Assembly: GCA_025359885.1 (NCBI GenBank)
Contig: JANYDG010000090.1
Coordinates: 1 to 49,334, forward strand
DNA: 49,334 nt
DNA from: Acidobacteriota bacterium
Lineage (GTDB): Bacteria; Acidobacteriota; Terriglobia; Terriglobales; Acidobacteriaceae
Direction: 5' to 3'
The notes below the pieces were generated by a model that made no database searches, had not been told where the DNA came from, and was given only the letters and a program-made list of their open reading frames with translations. A program made the translations under genes and the position numbers. This document shows, piece by piece, positions 1-17,109 of this stretch. Position 1 is the first letter of the stretch, and every line of letters begins with the position of its first letter.

Positions 1-1
1 G

Positions 2-142
2 GAAATGGTGATGCCTGGCGACAACATCCAGCTTGAAATCGAGCTGCATACCCCGGTGGCCATGGAAAAGGGCCTGCGCTTCGCAATTCGCGAAGGCGGA
101 CGCACCGTCGGCGCCGGCGCCATCTCGGAAATCATCGCGTAA
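2..142 (+). CDS. tuf: Elongation factor Tu, C-terminal end (5' part outside window)
   Basis: The window opens inside an open frame that encodes the last 46 residues of EF-Tu, ending at a TAA. The C-terminal beta-barrel signature is clear: MVMPGDN, then [15 protein letters not shown], then a short hydrophobic end. EF-Tu delivers aminoacyl-tRNA to the ribosome as a GTP complex. Its position just before rpmG, tRNA-Trp, secE and nusG matches the common bacterial order tuf-(rpmG)-secE-nusG-rplK. Only domain 3 is visible, so nothing can be said about the GTPase domain or the promoter. Confidence 0.96.
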   Translation, partial: EMVMPGDNIQLEIELHTPVAMEKGLRFAIREGGRTVGAGAISEIIA

Positions 143-247
143 GACCGGGTGCGCGGGTGACCTTGTTTTTCGGCTCACCTGCGCCCCTTGAAATTCAAGA
201 AGAACGGCTGCGGAGCGAATCCGCACCGAATCAGTTAGGATACGAAG

Positions 248-397
248 ATGCGGGAAATCGTCACATTGCAATGCACTGAGTGCAAAGAGCGCAACTACAC
301 AACCACAAAGAACAAGAAGACGACCACCGGCCGTCTCGAGTTCAAGAAGTTTTGCAAGCGCTGCCGAGGCCACCAGAAGCACCGGGAAACAAAGTAA
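248..397 (+). CDS. rpmG: 50S ribosomal protein L33
   Basis: This 49-residue protein is the normal size for L33, a small basic protein of the large subunit. It begins [12 protein letters not shown] and ends [13 protein letters not shown]. Two cysteine pairs are visible (C9/C12 and C36/C39), the arrangement of the zinc-binding, Cys-containing L33 form; the zinc itself is inferred. The ATG is preceded by a weak purine-rich stretch (ggatacgaag). It lies between tuf and tRNA-Trp, as in many bacteria, and is shorter than the 60-residue size cut often used for gene calling. Confidence 0.95.
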   Translation: MREIVTLQCTECKERNYTTTKNKKTTTGRLEFKKFCKRCRGHQKHRETK

Positions 398-407
398 CGA
401 CAGGTTT

Positions 408-475
408 CAGGGGTCAGAGATCAGGGTTCAGAAGAGCTTTCCAATTGAACCCTGAATTCTGACCTCTGACCCCTG
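408..475. repeat. Long imperfect inverted repeat built of GGGTCAG/GGGTTCAG units
   Basis: The left arm (408-430) and right arm (446-475) are complementary over about 23 bases, apart from an extra GACCTCTGAC-like unit in the right arm. The loop is about 15 bases. The same words recur in tandem at 29077-29161, so this is a dispersed intergenic repeat and not a gene-specific signal. In RNA it would form a stable hairpin just before tRNA-Trp and could affect processing of the tuf-rpmG-tRNA transcript. That role is inference. Confidence 0.7.
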
Positions 476-481
476 CAATTG

Positions 482-557
482 AGGGGCGTAAGCTCAACGG
501 TTAAACTGTCGGTCTCCAAAACCGAACTTCTCGGTTCGAATCCGAGCGCCCCTGCCA
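482..557 (+). tRNA. tRNA-Trp (anticodon CCA)
   Basis: The 76-base cloverleaf has a 7-bp acceptor stem, AGGGGCG (482-488) with CGCCCCT (547-553), discriminator G and an encoded CCA end at 555-557. The anticodon loop reads CTCCAAA, giving CCA for tryptophan. The T arm contains GGTTCGAATCC. A tRNA-Trp gene immediately ahead of secE-nusG is a known arrangement in many bacteria. Confidence 0.96.
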
Positions 558-622
558 GATTGAGCGCCAAGTCGGCGCAGTTTGTTCCGAATTCAAGTCG
601 GAAAACAAGAGGATGTAGAAGC

Positions 623-904
623 ATGGCAAAGACAGCATTGGTTGCAGGCGAACAGTCCACTGATCGCAAGCCAAACGCAGCCGTAGAGTGGGCGACAACC
701 AACTACGAGCAGACTCGGACTTTCCTCGGTGATGTGCGCGGCGAGACGCGCAAGGTCATCAAGCCTTCGCGCAAAGAGGTTCAAGCGACGACCACCGTGG
801 TTCTGGCGACCGTCTTTATCTTCGCTTTCTACTTCTGGATCGTAGACAGCATCTTTACCTTTGGATTGAATCGGCTGTTGACGCAGCTTGTAGGGCCCCA
901 ATAG
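623..904 (+). CDS. secE: Preprotein translocase subunit SecE
   Basis: SecE clamps and stabilises the SecY channel for protein export. The 93-residue product has a variable hydrophilic start, then the conserved SecE amphipathic segment (FLGDVRGETRKVIKPSRKEV) leading into one transmembrane helix (about residues 56-78) and a short tail. This is the usual short single-helix form. The frame is open upstream through the tRNA, but the ATG at 623 is the sensible start: it follows the tRNA and a purine-rich AAGAGGATG stretch. nusG follows after 20 bases, the classic secE-nusG pair. Confidence 0.95.
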   Translation: MAKTALVAGEQSTDRKPNAAVEWATTNYEQTRTFLGDVRGETRKVIKPSRKEVQATTTVVLATVFIFAFYFWIVDSIFTFGLNRLLTQLVGPQ

Positions 905-924
905 TCGCGAAAGAGACTCTAGCA

Positions 925-1503
925 ATGACAGACGAACTGGAACAGATCCCCGAACCGGCGCCACGCAACGAGAATTTCAAGTGGTACATTCTCCACGCCT
1001 ATTCGGGCTTTGAGCGCAAGGTCAGGGAATCCCTCGAAAGCCGGATTCAGGCCTTTGGCCTCGAATCAAAGTTCGGCCGCATCATGATCCCTACTGAAGC
1101 TGTCACCGAAACCGTGAACGGCAAGAAGAGGACCATCGAGCGGGTATTCCTCCCCGGCTACGTTCTCATCGAGATGGAACTCGACAACCAGATCTGGCAC
1201 ATCATCAAGGAAACGCCGCGTGTCACCGGCTTCCTCGGTACCGGCGACAAGCCGGTTGCCCTCAGCGAAGAAGAAATCAGTTCGTTGTTGAATCGCTCCG
1301 ACGAGGCCAAGGAAAAGCCTCGCCAGAAGATTCGCTTCGAAAAGAACGAGTCCGTCCGCATCACCGACGGGCCATTTGCCAACTTCAACGGCATCGTGGA
1401 CGAAGTCAACGAAGATCGTGAAACCCTCAAGGTCATGGTCACCATCTTCGGCCGTTCCACCCCCGTTGAACTCGAATTCGGCAAAGTCGAAAAGATTGAG
1501 TAG
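925..1503 (+). CDS. nusG: Transcription termination/antitermination factor NusG
   Basis: NusG binds the RNA polymerase clamp, suppresses pausing and links polymerase to Rho or the ribosome. The 192-residue product has the NGN domain ([19 protein letters not shown], later [10 protein letters not shown] and RVTGFLG) and a C-terminal KOW domain ([18 protein letters not shown], then [16 protein letters not shown]). The first ~16 residues are an acidic, proline-containing leader before the NGN fold. It lies 20 bases after secE and probably shares its transcript. No insertion in the NGN domain is evident. Confidence 0.97.
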   Translation: MTDELEQIPEPAPRNENFKWYILHAYSGFERKVRESLESRIQAFGLESKFGRIMIPTEAVTETVNGKKRTIERVFLPGYVLIEMELDNQIWHIIKETPRVTGFLGTGDKPVALSEEEISSLLNRSDEAKEKPRQKIRFEKNESVRITDGPFANFNGIVDEVNEDRETLKVMVTIFGRSTPVELEFGKVEKIE

Positions 1504-1511
1504 TGCAGCCT

Positions 1512-1648
1512 CCAGCTACTAGCTTCCAGCTTCTAGCCGACCGGGCTTCCTAGCCGCCCTCGGTTGGTCGCGAATGCAGAGGCTGCGCTACCAAAATATG
1601 AACCAGAAACATCCAGCTATCAGCTAGAAGCTAGGAGCTGAAAGCTGG
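1512..1648. repeat. AGCT-rich inverted repeat pair between nusG and rplK
   Basis: The stretch at 1512-1537 and the one at 1623-1648 are 26-base inverted repeats with about five mismatches. Both are built of AGCT-containing words such as GCTAGAAGCT. They flank about 85 bases with no gene. Folded, they would make a long hairpin in the nusG-rplK spacer, where many bacteria have an L1-binding leader. The words do not look like a ribosomal-protein operator and more resemble a dispersed extragenic repeat. Confidence 0.6.
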
Positions 1649-1666
1649 GTTCCAAAGGAACCCAAA

Positions 1667-2104
1667 ATGGCACCTCCAAAGAAAATTACCGGCTACGTCA
1701 AGCTCCAGATCACGGCCGGCAAAGCGACACCCGCACCTCCAGTTGGCCCCGCGCTCGGTCAGGCTCAGGTCAACATCATGGAGTTCTGCAAGCAGTTCAA
1801 CGCCCGCACCTCCGTCAAGGAGATGGAAGGCTTCACCATCCCGGTCGTCATCACCGTCTATGGCGATCGCACCTTCAGCTTCGTCACCAAGACTCCTCCT
1901 GCTTCGAACCTCCTGCTCCGCGCCGCTGGCGTTGCAAAAGGTGCAGCAGTCCCCAACAAGGACAAAGTAGGCAAGGTCACTGAAAAGCAGGTCCGCGAAA
2001 TCGCAGAGACCAAGATGCCTGACTTGAATGCCGCTTCAGTCGAAGCAGCGATCAAGAGCATCAAAGGTACCGCACGTTCCATGGGCATCGACGTCGTCGC
2101 CTGA
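1667..2104 (+). CDS. rplK: 50S ribosomal protein L11
   Basis: L11 forms the GTPase-associated centre with 23S rRNA and contacts elongation factors and RelA. The 145-residue product has the N-terminal domain ([21 protein letters not shown], including the flexible PPVGPALG loop) and the C-terminal rRNA-binding domain ([23 protein letters not shown], ending [14 protein letters not shown]). Length is normal. The ATG follows a good AAAGGA site. In most bacteria rplA follows at once. Here a perfect terminator hairpin comes 20 bases after the stop and rplA is 2.2 kb away. Confidence 0.98.
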   Translation: MAPPKKITGYVKLQITAGKATPAPPVGPALGQAQVNIMEFCKQFNARTSVKEMEGFTIPVVITVYGDRTFSFVTKTPPASNLLLRAAGVAKGAAVPNKDKVGKVTEKQVREIAETKMPDLNAASVEAAIKSIKGTARSMGIDVVA

Positions 2105-2124
2105 GTCGCTTTCCCGTCTAAAGC

Positions 2125-2161
2125 AAGCGGCCCTCCTTCATCGGAGGGCCGCTTTGCGTTT
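2125..2161 (+). terminator. Rho-independent terminator after rplK
   Basis: There is a perfect 12-bp stem, AAGCGGCCCTCC (2125-2136) with GGAGGGCCGCTT (2143-2154), a 6-base loop and a short T-containing tail (TGCGTTT). Because it is so close to the rplK stop, it should end much of the secE-nusG-rplK transcript before the glycosyltransferase gene and rplA. Confidence 0.8.
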
Positions 2162-2423
2162 GAGCGACCAAGGCCAGGATGCCGAATATCTACATTCCTG
2201 CTGACATGTTCTTCATCGAGCAAATCAACTTTTTCGTGCTCGCCGTACCCGAGTAGCATCCCAGCGAAGATCGTACCCCCGTCACATTCAGTTGCAAGAC
2301 AAACCGACTGGCTCGTGAGACAAACAAAGAAGACTGAAAAAGGTCACAAAATCAATGCCACCCTCACCCCGATCGAGATCAAGTGCGCCTCGGTCGAAAA
2401 CACCGCAATCACCCGGGAATGTC

Positions 2424-4136
2424 ATGATCCATCTCAGAGTCGAAAAGACAACCAGGTTCGCCGATCTGGCAGTCGGTGCGCTGCTGTTTTTCGCGACGGC
2501 CGCTTTCGTTCTCTGGCAAAACTCACGAGTCGCCGTCCTCTGGGATCTTGGCTATCTGCTTGATACCAGTTGGCGCATCGCGCTTGGCCAGGTGCCCTAC
2601 CGCGAATTTCCGCTCGTTCATCCCCCGCTGACGTTCCTGATTCAGGCACTGCTCATGAGGACCTTCGGTCGCCACTATTTAATTCAGATCCTCTACGCGG
2701 CTCTTTCCGGTGGCTCCGGAACTGTTCTCTCCTGGCGCATCCTGTATCGCATTCTCGGTCCAGAGAGACCCTACATGCGCTGGATTGCCTTCCTGCTCGC
2801 CGCGCCGCTCACCGTTCTGGGAATCTACAGCGTCTATCCGCATCCTATCTATGACTGCGACTGCGCCCTCGCCATCCTCTTCGCAATCCTGCTGCTGCAA
2901 CGATTCGCGGACGCCCAAACCTTGATGGCCGCTACTCTGGCCGGTGCAGCGGTCGTCCTTCCCGTATTCTTCAAGCAAAACATGGGCCTGCCCTTCCTCC
3001 TCGTGGTCGTCGCAGCCCTGGTGCTTCTGTCGGCAATCAATTTGCGCAGCCCCGAGCGCTCGCGGCTCAACCGGCCACTCGTCCAACTCCTTGCCACGAT
3101 TGCGGTCGCTGGAATCACGGCAATCCTTCTCCTCCACTTCACCGTCGGCCTAAACAACTACCTCCGCTGGACCATCCAATTCGCAGCCCAGCGCCGCCTG
3201 CCCGGACTGGCCGATATGCTCGCCATTTACCGGCAGCCCTCTTTGCTCCGGAGCCTCCCTGCGCTCGCTGCCAGCCTGCTGTTACTCGCTTCAAGATGGG
3301 CCAAGAGCCTGTGGGTCCGGATCCTTGCAACCCTGCTGATGGTCGCCCCTCTGCTCGCGACGCTGGTATTTTTCTTCATGAACGACGATGCCGATGAACG
3401 CGCCGACAGCCTCCTCGCTCTCTGGCCGCATCTGCTCATCGTCGCCGCGCTCCTCGCTCTCTTTGAACTTCGCAAAGGAGTGACCCTGCCCCGTCTGATG
3501 CCAGTTTTCATGCTCACTGCCATCCACGGCACCTTCATGTCGCAGCAACTGTGGGGCTCTACGTATGCCATCTGGCCGCTCCTCGTGCTCCTCGTCGCCC
3601 AGATGCTGGCCCAGATTCCAGCCTCCCACGCGAAACTGGCACCGGCACTCGCGCTGCTGGTCAGTGTCACATTCCTCGTCTCCGGCGGCTACTACGCAGT
3701 CAGCCTTGAGCGGCTCAATTACCTGCAGATTCCAGCGGATGGGCCATTGACCCGCGCCACCCTTCCCGCCCTTCAGGGCATGGCCAGTCGCGGCATGTCT
3801 ATCGCAAACTTCGAAGAACTCACCGCCTTCGTCGCCCGGGAAATTCGAGCACAGGACGGCCTGCTGCTCTTACCCGGCGAAGACCCTTTCTACTTCGCCA
3901 CTGGGCGCACCCCACAGTTTCCCGTCCTGCTCTTCGACCCCGCAACCGACCCCTACTCGCCAGAGGACCTGCTCGCCGAGGCTCGCCGGCGAAACATCCG
4001 CTGGGTCATCGTCAAAACGCACCTGCAATCCACTGAAAACCCGCTTCCTCAGCCTGCTGAAGTCATTGAACGGGTAAACAGAGAGTTCATGCCCTACCAA
4101 CAGCTGGCAGGTTACGACGTATATAAGCGCCGCTGA
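2424..4136 (+). CDS. Multi-pass membrane glycosyltransferase-like protein (GT-C type)
   Basis: The ~570-residue product has about ten to twelve strongly hydrophobic segments. Between the first two there is a loop reading WDLGYLLDTSWRIALGQVPY, followed by REFPLVHPPLTF. An acidic residue in the first outer loop followed by an HPPL-type motif is typical of GT-C transferases, which use polyprenyl-phosphate sugars (ArnT/PMT-like). A soluble C-terminal part (from about residue 460) lies outside the membrane. The frame opens at 2355, but the ATG at 2424 starts just before the first helix and is preferred. The substrate cannot be read from sequence. Its place inside the ribosomal-protein cluster, after a terminator, is unusual and suggests an insertion. 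Confidence 0.75.
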   Translation: MIHLRVEKTTRFADLAVGALLFFATAAFVLWQNSRVAVLWDLGYLLDTSWRIALGQVPYREFPLVHPPLTFLIQALLMRTFGRHYLIQILYAALSGGSGTVLSWRILYRILGPERPYMRWIAFLLAAPLTVLGIYSVYPHPIYDCDCALAILFAILLLQRFADAQTLMAATLAGAAVVLPVFFKQNMGLPFLLVVVAALVLLSAINLRSPERSRLNRPLVQLLATIAVAGITAILLLHFTVGLNNYLRWTIQFAAQRRLPGLADMLAIYRQPSLLRSLPALAASLLLLASRWAKSLWVRILATLLMVAPLLATLVFFFMNDDADERADSLLALWPHLLIVAALLALFELRKGVTLPRLMPVFMLTAIHGTFMSQQLWGSTYAIWPLLVLLVAQMLAQIPASHAKLAPALALLVSVTFLVSGGYYAVSLERLNYLQIPADGPLTRATLPALQGMASRGMSIANFEELTAFVAREIRAQDGLLLLPGEDPFYFATGRTPQFPVLLFDPATDPYSPEDLLAEARRRNIRWVIVKTHLQSTENPLPQPAEVIERVNREFMPYQQLAGYDVYKRR

Positions 4137-4345
4137 CTTTGAATCCAGCCAGGAATGCGCAAAAAGCCCCGTTCAATTTGCAAAGCCACCGACAATCTGC
4201 CATACTCAGTGAATGTGTCCGCTCTTCCGAGTGGGCTCATCACCAGCACCACGGCACTTGGGCTTGTCGAATGAGCTGACCTGTCAGCAAATTCCTGGGC
4301 TTCCTGCAAAGCAGGACTGGCAAATGCGGTGGGAGATGAGGAAGC

Positions 4346-5053
4346 ATGGCTAAAAAAGACAGCAAGAATATTACGAAGTCGCGCGCCGCCGTTGAGCCGC
4401 GCAACTATCTGTTGCCCGAGGCAGTTGTCCTCCTTCAAAAAGTCAAGTTTGCCAAGTTCGACGAAACCGTCGATCTGACCATGCGCCTGGGTGTCGATAC
4501 GCGCCACGCAGATCAGATGGTTCGCGGCACTGTCGTACTGCCCCACGGCCTGGGCAAGACCAAAATTGTGGCCGTCATCGCGTCCGGCGATCGCCTCAAG
4601 GATGCTGAAGCAGCCGGCGCCGATTTCTTTGGCGGCGAAGAGCTGGTCGAGAAAATCCAGAAGGAATCCTGGACTGCTTTTGACGCCCTCATCGCCACCC
4701 CAGACATGATGAAGTCGGTCGGTCGTCTCGGTAAGGTGCTCGGACCACGCGGTCTCATGCCCAACCCCAAGACTGGCACCGTCACCCAGGATGTTGCCTC
4801 GGCTATCCGCGAGATCAAGGCGGGTAAGGTTGAGTTCCGCGCTGACAAAACAGCTCTCGTGCACGTGCCGGTCGGTAAGCTCAGCTTTCCTCCGGAGAAG
4901 CTGGTCGAGAATGCGACGACGGTTCTGGCCAGCGTCATGCGCGCCAAGCCTTCCGCAGCCAAGGGCAAGTATGTCAAAGGAATCACGCTGAGCTCGACCA
5001 TGGGCCCAGGCGTTCCGATTGACGGTGCCGTGGCCGACGCAGCGGGCAAATAA
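4346..5053 (+). CDS. rplA: 50S ribosomal protein L1
   Basis: L1 binds 23S rRNA at the E-site stalk and in many bacteria represses its own operon. The 235-residue product has the normal length and signatures: [48 protein letters not shown], then [10 protein letters not shown] and the closing [12 protein letters not shown]. The ATG follows a purine-rich GGGAGATGAGGAAGC stretch. Because the gene is cut off from rplK by 2.2 kb and a terminator, it must be transcribed from within or downstream of the glycosyltransferase gene. The 209-base gap upstream (4137-4345) shows no gene and could hold its promoter. Confidence 0.98.
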   Translation: MAKKDSKNITKSRAAVEPRNYLLPEAVVLLQKVKFAKFDETVDLTMRLGVDTRHADQMVRGTVVLPHGLGKTKIVAVIASGDRLKDAEAAGADFFGGEELVEKIQKESWTAFDALIATPDMMKSVGRLGKVLGPRGLMPNPKTGTVTQDVASAIREIKAGKVEFRADKTALVHVPVGKLSFPPEKLVENATTVLASVMRAKPSAAKGKYVKGITLSSTMGPGVPIDGAVADAAGK

Positions 5054-5231
5054 CGCTGCCGCAGGAATGGCAGAAATCTCCCGTTCTCCTCTTCGCAGCC
5101 TCTGACGCACCCAGCTACAGCATTGAAGCGGTGACGGCAGGAAGAGATGAGAGTTCTGGACCCCCTCACCGGGGCAGCGGGCAAAGCAAAACGGGCTGGC
5201 AACATCGTACGGGCGGGGCAGGAGTAGAGCA
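5054..5231 (+). promoter_or_regulatory. Probable L10(L12)-binding leader upstream of rplJ
   Basis: The 178-base rplA-rplJ gap sits where bacteria carry the L10 leader, an mRNA structure bound by the L10-L12 complex to repress rplJL. Pairing of CTCTTC (about 5088) with GAAGAG (about 5142), with GGTGACGGCAGG in between, gives a stem with a kink-turn-like interior. A CCCC...GGGG hairpin follows near 5162-5178. The Shine-Dalgarno region GGGGCAGGAGTAGAGC lies just before the ATG. I cannot match it to the family model by eye, so the call rests mainly on position. Confidence 0.4.
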
Positions 5232-6059
5232 ATGGCATTGACAAGGGCAAAAAAGAAGCAGAAGGTTCAGGTCCTGGCAAAAGAGCTGGAGACTTCAACA
5301 ACGGCCATCATCGGCACATTTGCCAAGTTGACGGTCGCACAGGATTTCGAACTGCGCAAGGTTGTTCGCGGCGCAGGCGGCAAATATCACGTGCTCAAAA
5401 ACAAGCTGGCCGCCAAAGCCAGCGAGGGCACCAAGGTCGAGCAGGCGCTCAAGGGCCTCAAGGGCGTCAGCGCCGCGGCTTTCACCTCGGGCGATCCGGT
5501 CGAGCTGGCCAAGGTCTTCTCGAAGTGGGTCAGCGAAAACGCCGAGTTCACCTTCAAGCTGGGAATCGTTGACGGCAAGCTGATCAATGTGGACGAAGTC
5601 AAAGCCCTCGCCACCATGCCGGGCAAGGAAGAGCTTTTTGCGAAGCTTCTCTTCCTCATCAATTCGCCGGCACAGCGCCTCGTCACCGTGCTCAATGCCG
5701 CAGGTCGCGATCTGGCGGTTGTGATCAATGAAGCGGTCAAGGGCGAAAAGTTCGGCGGCGCAGCGGCCCCTGCAGTGCAGACGGCAGCGCCGGTAGCTGA
5801 AGCAGCGCCTGCTGAAGTTGCAGCTGCTCCAATTGCTGAGGTTGTTGCCGAGCCCGTCGCCGAGCCCGTCGCCGAGCCCGTTGCCGAGCCAGTCGCTGAG
5901 CCGGCTGCTGAAGTTGTCGCCGAGCCCGTCGTCGAGCCGGTAGTCGAGGTTGCTGCTGAAGTCGCAGCCGAGCCAGTCGTTGAAGCAGCTCCAGTTGTCG
6001 CGGCTGAAGAAGCCCCGGCGACAGAAGCAGTTGCTCCTGAAGAGCCGGCAGCTTCCTGA
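5232..6059 (+). CDS. rplJ: 50S ribosomal protein L10 with a long acidic Ala/Pro/Val tail
   Basis: L10 anchors L12 dimers at the ribosomal stalk. Residues 1-173 are a complete L10: an N-terminal rRNA-binding domain ([20 protein letters not shown], then [20 protein letters not shown]) and the C-terminal helix that binds L12 ([20 protein letters not shown]). L10 usually ends near 165-180 residues. This one runs to 275, adding about 100 residues almost wholly of Ala, Pro, Glu and Val, including a run of AEPV tetrapeptides. The frame stays open with no sign of a frameshift and ends cleanly before rplL. The tail is probably disordered; its role is unknown. Confidence 0.95.
   Translation: MALTRAKKKQKVQVLAKELETSTTAIIGTFAKLTVAQDFELRKVVRGAGGKYHVLKNKLAAKASEGTKVEQALKGLKGVSAAAFTSGDPVELAKVFSKWVSENAEFTFKLGIVDGKLINVDEVKALATMPGKEELFAKLLFLINSPAQRLVTVLNAAGRDLAVVINEAVKGEKFGGAAAPAVQTAAPVAEAAPAEVAAAPIAEVVAEPVAEPVAEPVAEPVAEPAAEVVAEPVVEPVVEVAAEVAAEPVVEAAPVVAAEEAPATEAVAPEEPAAS
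5847..5906 (+). repeat. 12-bp tandem repeat inside the rplJ tail
   Basis: Five tandem copies of GCCGAGCCCGTC and close variants encode the AEPV repeats of the L10 tail. The first two copies are identical. The third differs by one base, and the fourth and fifth by one and three. Near-identity at DNA level suggests recent expansion by slippage, so copy number may vary between strains. Confidence 0.85.
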
Positions 6060-6189
6060 AACAAGTTTCCCGCGATACGCGCGGCAGGGTGTGCCAAGTC
6101 TGGGCACGTCGGAAACTCTGCAGTGAAGACAGCGGTGTAGTACGAACATTTCACAGAATCGCATCACGAATTTCGGATTGGAGAACAAA

Positions 6190-6564
6190 ATGGCGGATTT
6201 GAGCGCATTGGAAGAGCAGATTGTAAGCCTGAGCCTGTTGGAAGCAGCAGCTTTGGTCAAGGCATTGGAAACGCGCCTCGGCGTTTCAGCAGCAGCGGCA
6301 GCCCCGGTCGCCGCAGCAGGCGGCGGCGCAGCGGCAGCCGTAGAAGTGGTGGAGCAGACCGAGTTCCAGGTTATCCTCAAGGATGCCGGCGCGAACAAGA
6401 TCTCAACCATCAAGGCAGTTCGCGAAGTTACTTCGCTCGGACTGAAGGAAGCCAAGGACCTGGTCGATGGCGCCCCCAAGGCGATCAAGGAAAACGCGAC
6501 CAAGGAAGAAGCCGAGGCCATCAAGAAGAAGTTCGACGGCGTCGCAACCATCGAAATCAAGTAG
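6190..6564 (+). CDS. rplL: 50S ribosomal protein L7/L12
   Basis: L7/L12 forms the mobile stalk that recruits translational GTPases. The 124-residue product has the dimerising N-terminal domain ([20 protein letters not shown]), an Ala-rich hinge (about residues 38-55) and the conserved C-terminal domain ([39 protein letters not shown]). The frame also opens at an upstream TTG (6178), but ATG 6190 lies at ideal spacing from TTGGAGAAC and gives the standard L12 start. It follows rplJ by 130 bases. An unusually long gap of about 840 bases follows before rpoB. Confidence 0.98.
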   Translation: MADLSALEEQIVSLSLLEAAALVKALETRLGVSAAAAAPVAAAGGGAAAAVEVVEQTEFQVILKDAGANKISTIKAVREVTSLGLKEAKDLVDGAPKAIKENATKEEAEAIKKKFDGVATIEIK

Positions 6565-7405
6565 TTCCGATTTCGATTCAGCTTCGTTCTACGGATTTCT
6601 GTACCACGGATTTGCAATTGCGGAGAAGACGCGCTACATTAAAAGTTGCGCGTCTCTTCGTCTCTTTCTGTACTCTCGCAGTCGCGGGTTGGGCAGAGAA
6701 GGCTAACGTGCTCGGAAAATGAAACAGAAGCGTGGTATGCAGGGCCTCAGATCCGGGGATAGCCAAGCCCTCCGGCTCTCAGTGCTGTGCGGATGCAAGT
6801 GCCACTAGGTTGATGGGCGTTGCGGAGCGGTCATCAGCGGTTAGCTGAAACAGGCAAGTTGCGGCAATAGCGAGCTTCGGGATCGGCGAGCGTGGGGAAG
6901 AAATTCAAAAAAATGCACAGGGATTCATGCAACGACTAAGCTCCGGAGACGTTCTGTCTCTGCGGGCCATCTGTCATGTCTGACTGCGGTCGATGCTCAT
7001 CCTGTCGCTTTTCGTCTCCAGTTTCTTCGAAGCACTTTTGCTTCGAAACAAGCATACCGAGTTTCAAAAGCCCGCACTGGTCATTGGCCAGAGGGAAAGA
7101 ATCTCCCAATTACCGGGAGTTTAGCCCCGGGGGATGATTCGAGCAAGTGTATTTTTTCATGGTCCGCGCAGAGTGCATGGCGTTTGCTGGTTTGTTTCAC
7201 GTTCCGAGATCGTTTCAGGGCGTGATTTGCAGTACGGATGAATGACTGGAGTGATCCAGGCCATGATTCTGATTTGCGGGGATGTTTTACCGCACAAAGA
7301 AACACGATACCGATGTATGCCGGCCGCCGAGAGACTCGGGCAGCCGGTGCTCCCGCCCCTCAAAAGGCGCTGGAACCTCGGGGATACGAGCCTCAGGAGT
7401 GAAGC
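6565..7405 (+). other. Long rplL-rpoB spacer without a recognisable gene
   Basis: No open frame here looks coding on either strand. Two short hairpins are visible: an 8-bp perfect stem TTCGAAGC/GCTTCGAA with a 6-base loop (7026-7047), and CTCCC/GGGAG (7103-7119). Neither has a convincing T tract. In many bacteria the L12-rpoB spacer contains an attenuator or RNase processing site, or a separate rpoBC promoter. The length suggests rpoBC has its own promoter, but I could not place -35/-10 boxes with confidence. Confidence 0.4.
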
Positions 7406-11887
<4,482 letters not shown>

Positions 11888-11896
11888 TCGTGGAAT

Positions 11897-11931
11897 CCCA
11901 CCCTCTCCGCAGAAAGCGCGGACAGGGTGGG
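11897..11931. repeat. Hairpin repeat in the rpoB-rpoC spacer
   Basis: Arms at 11897-11910 and 11918-11931 pair over 14 bases with one mismatch around a 7-base loop. The right arm and what follows (AGGGTGGGGCACCC) belong to a word family that recurs at 37187-37230, 48871-48910 and 49221-49260. No T tract follows, so it is not a standard terminator. It is best seen as one copy of a dispersed extragenic hairpin that sits inside the rpoBC message. Confidence 0.7.
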
Positions 11932-12072
11932 GCACCCGCCTTCGTGATTGATTGTGAGGGAACTGCCTGGAGTGGTCATTGCCACTCCCCAGGGTCAGGC
12001 AGAAGTCCCGAGAAATTCTCCCTGGGAAGCAGCGACGGTCTCGCCCGAAAGGCATGACCAAGGAGGGTCGCC

Positions 12073-16269
<4,197 letters not shown>

Positions 16270-16310
16270 CTGGCCGCTGCGGGCAATCGCTCACTTCGTT
16301 CGCAACAACC

Positions 16311-16346
16311 CAGAAGCCCGGCCTCGCGCCGGGCTTCTGCTTTTTA
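16311..16346 (+). terminator. Rho-independent terminator of the rpoBC operon
   Basis: A perfect 12-bp GC-rich stem, CAGAAGCCCGGC (16311-16322) with GCCGGGCTTCTG (16328-16339), has a 5-base loop and is followed by CTTTTT. It lies about 40 bases after the rpoC stop and is a textbook factor-independent terminator. Confidence 0.93.
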
Positions 16347-16698
16347 CAAATCCCTCAGGATTTGTCATCCTCAGCGGATCGAAGGATCTGCTGTGGCACC
16401 CGCAGCCACTCAGGGCCCTTCGCTTGAAGAAACAATGAACTGGTTCAAACAGCACTTACCTGACGCCACATCAACTTATCCATGGGTGGAAGTCATGGCT
16501 GATTCCTCCGCATTCAGCGAAGTCGATACGCGAAAAATACTCGCCAGCTTTCTATCTTTGCCAATCACCCAGGACATCGCGGAACGAGCACCAACGCTGC
16601 GAAGGAATACCAGACTCAAGCTGCCAGACGCCTGCGACTGCCCAAATGGAAGGAGCCATTCTTGTCCCTCGCAACAGCAAAGACTTCTCCCCGACTGA
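16347..16698 (+). pseudogene. Dispersed repeat followed by a decayed gene fragment
   Basis: The first ~50 bases (CTCAGGATTTGTCATCCTCA, then CGGATCGAAGGATCTGC) are a dispersed repeat with relatives at 29236-29276 and 37138-37171. Directly after it, a frame from a GTG at 16393 to 16698 encodes 101 residues. It begins GPSLEETMNWFKQHLPDA, which looks like the start of a secreted protein family I recall from Acidobacteria, but without any signal peptide, and the sequence soon loses sense. I read it as the remnant of a gene cut by the repeat. No function can be given. Confidence 0.35.
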
Positions 16699-16725
16699 CC
16701 CACAAATCAGAATTCCATACCAGAT

Positions 16726-17109
16726 CTAGCGCACCAACCGCACATCCACCCCAACCGCCAACTGAGCCCAAGCCTTGTCTGCGGTATAAACAGGGCACTT
16801 CCTCGCCAGTCCAAGCGCCAGGCAAGCCCGATCACCGAGTGACAGCCCGAACGGCTCTGTCTGCTTCACCAGAGTCCCTGCGATCTCCGCCTGCTCCGCC
16901 TCAAAAGGGAGAATCTCGGCAACAGAGCCAGCGATACTTTCCCACGCCGCCTTCGGTTGAGTACCCCGTCGAACCAACCTTGCCTGCGCCTCCGCTGCAT
17001 TGACTGTGCTGATGACCGCGTTCGGAATCAGAGTCAGAATCAAGTCGGAGCCGGTTTCTCCCAGCAGCCACGCCAGAACCACTGAGGAATCAAACACAAC
17101 CAGACTCAC
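16726..17109 (-). CDS. vapC: PIN-domain ribonuclease toxin, VapC-like
   Basis: The 127-residue product has the PIN fold markers: VVFDSSVVLAWLLGE at the N-terminus with the first catalytic Asp, an acidic residue in NAAEAQARL, and the C-terminal LSLGDRACLALG and PVYTADKAW with further acidic residues. PIN toxins are Mg-dependent RNases that cut tRNA or rRNA. The start is a GTG that overlaps the antitoxin stop by four bases (GTGA), so the two are translationally coupled. The pair forms a type II toxin-antitoxin module on the strand opposite to rpoBC. Confidence 0.9.
   Translation of the reverse strand: MSLVVFDSSVVLAWLLGETGSDLILTLIPNAVISTVNAAEAQARLVRRGTQPKAAWESIAGSVAEILPFEAEQAEIAGTLVKQTEPFGLSLGDRACLALGLARKCPVYTADKAWAQLAVGVDVRLVR

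Noticed and set aside
2179..2256. 25-codon frame (MPNIYIPADMFFIEQINFFV…) after the rplK terminator
   Set aside because: Short, without a clear Shine-Dalgarno, and probably chance.
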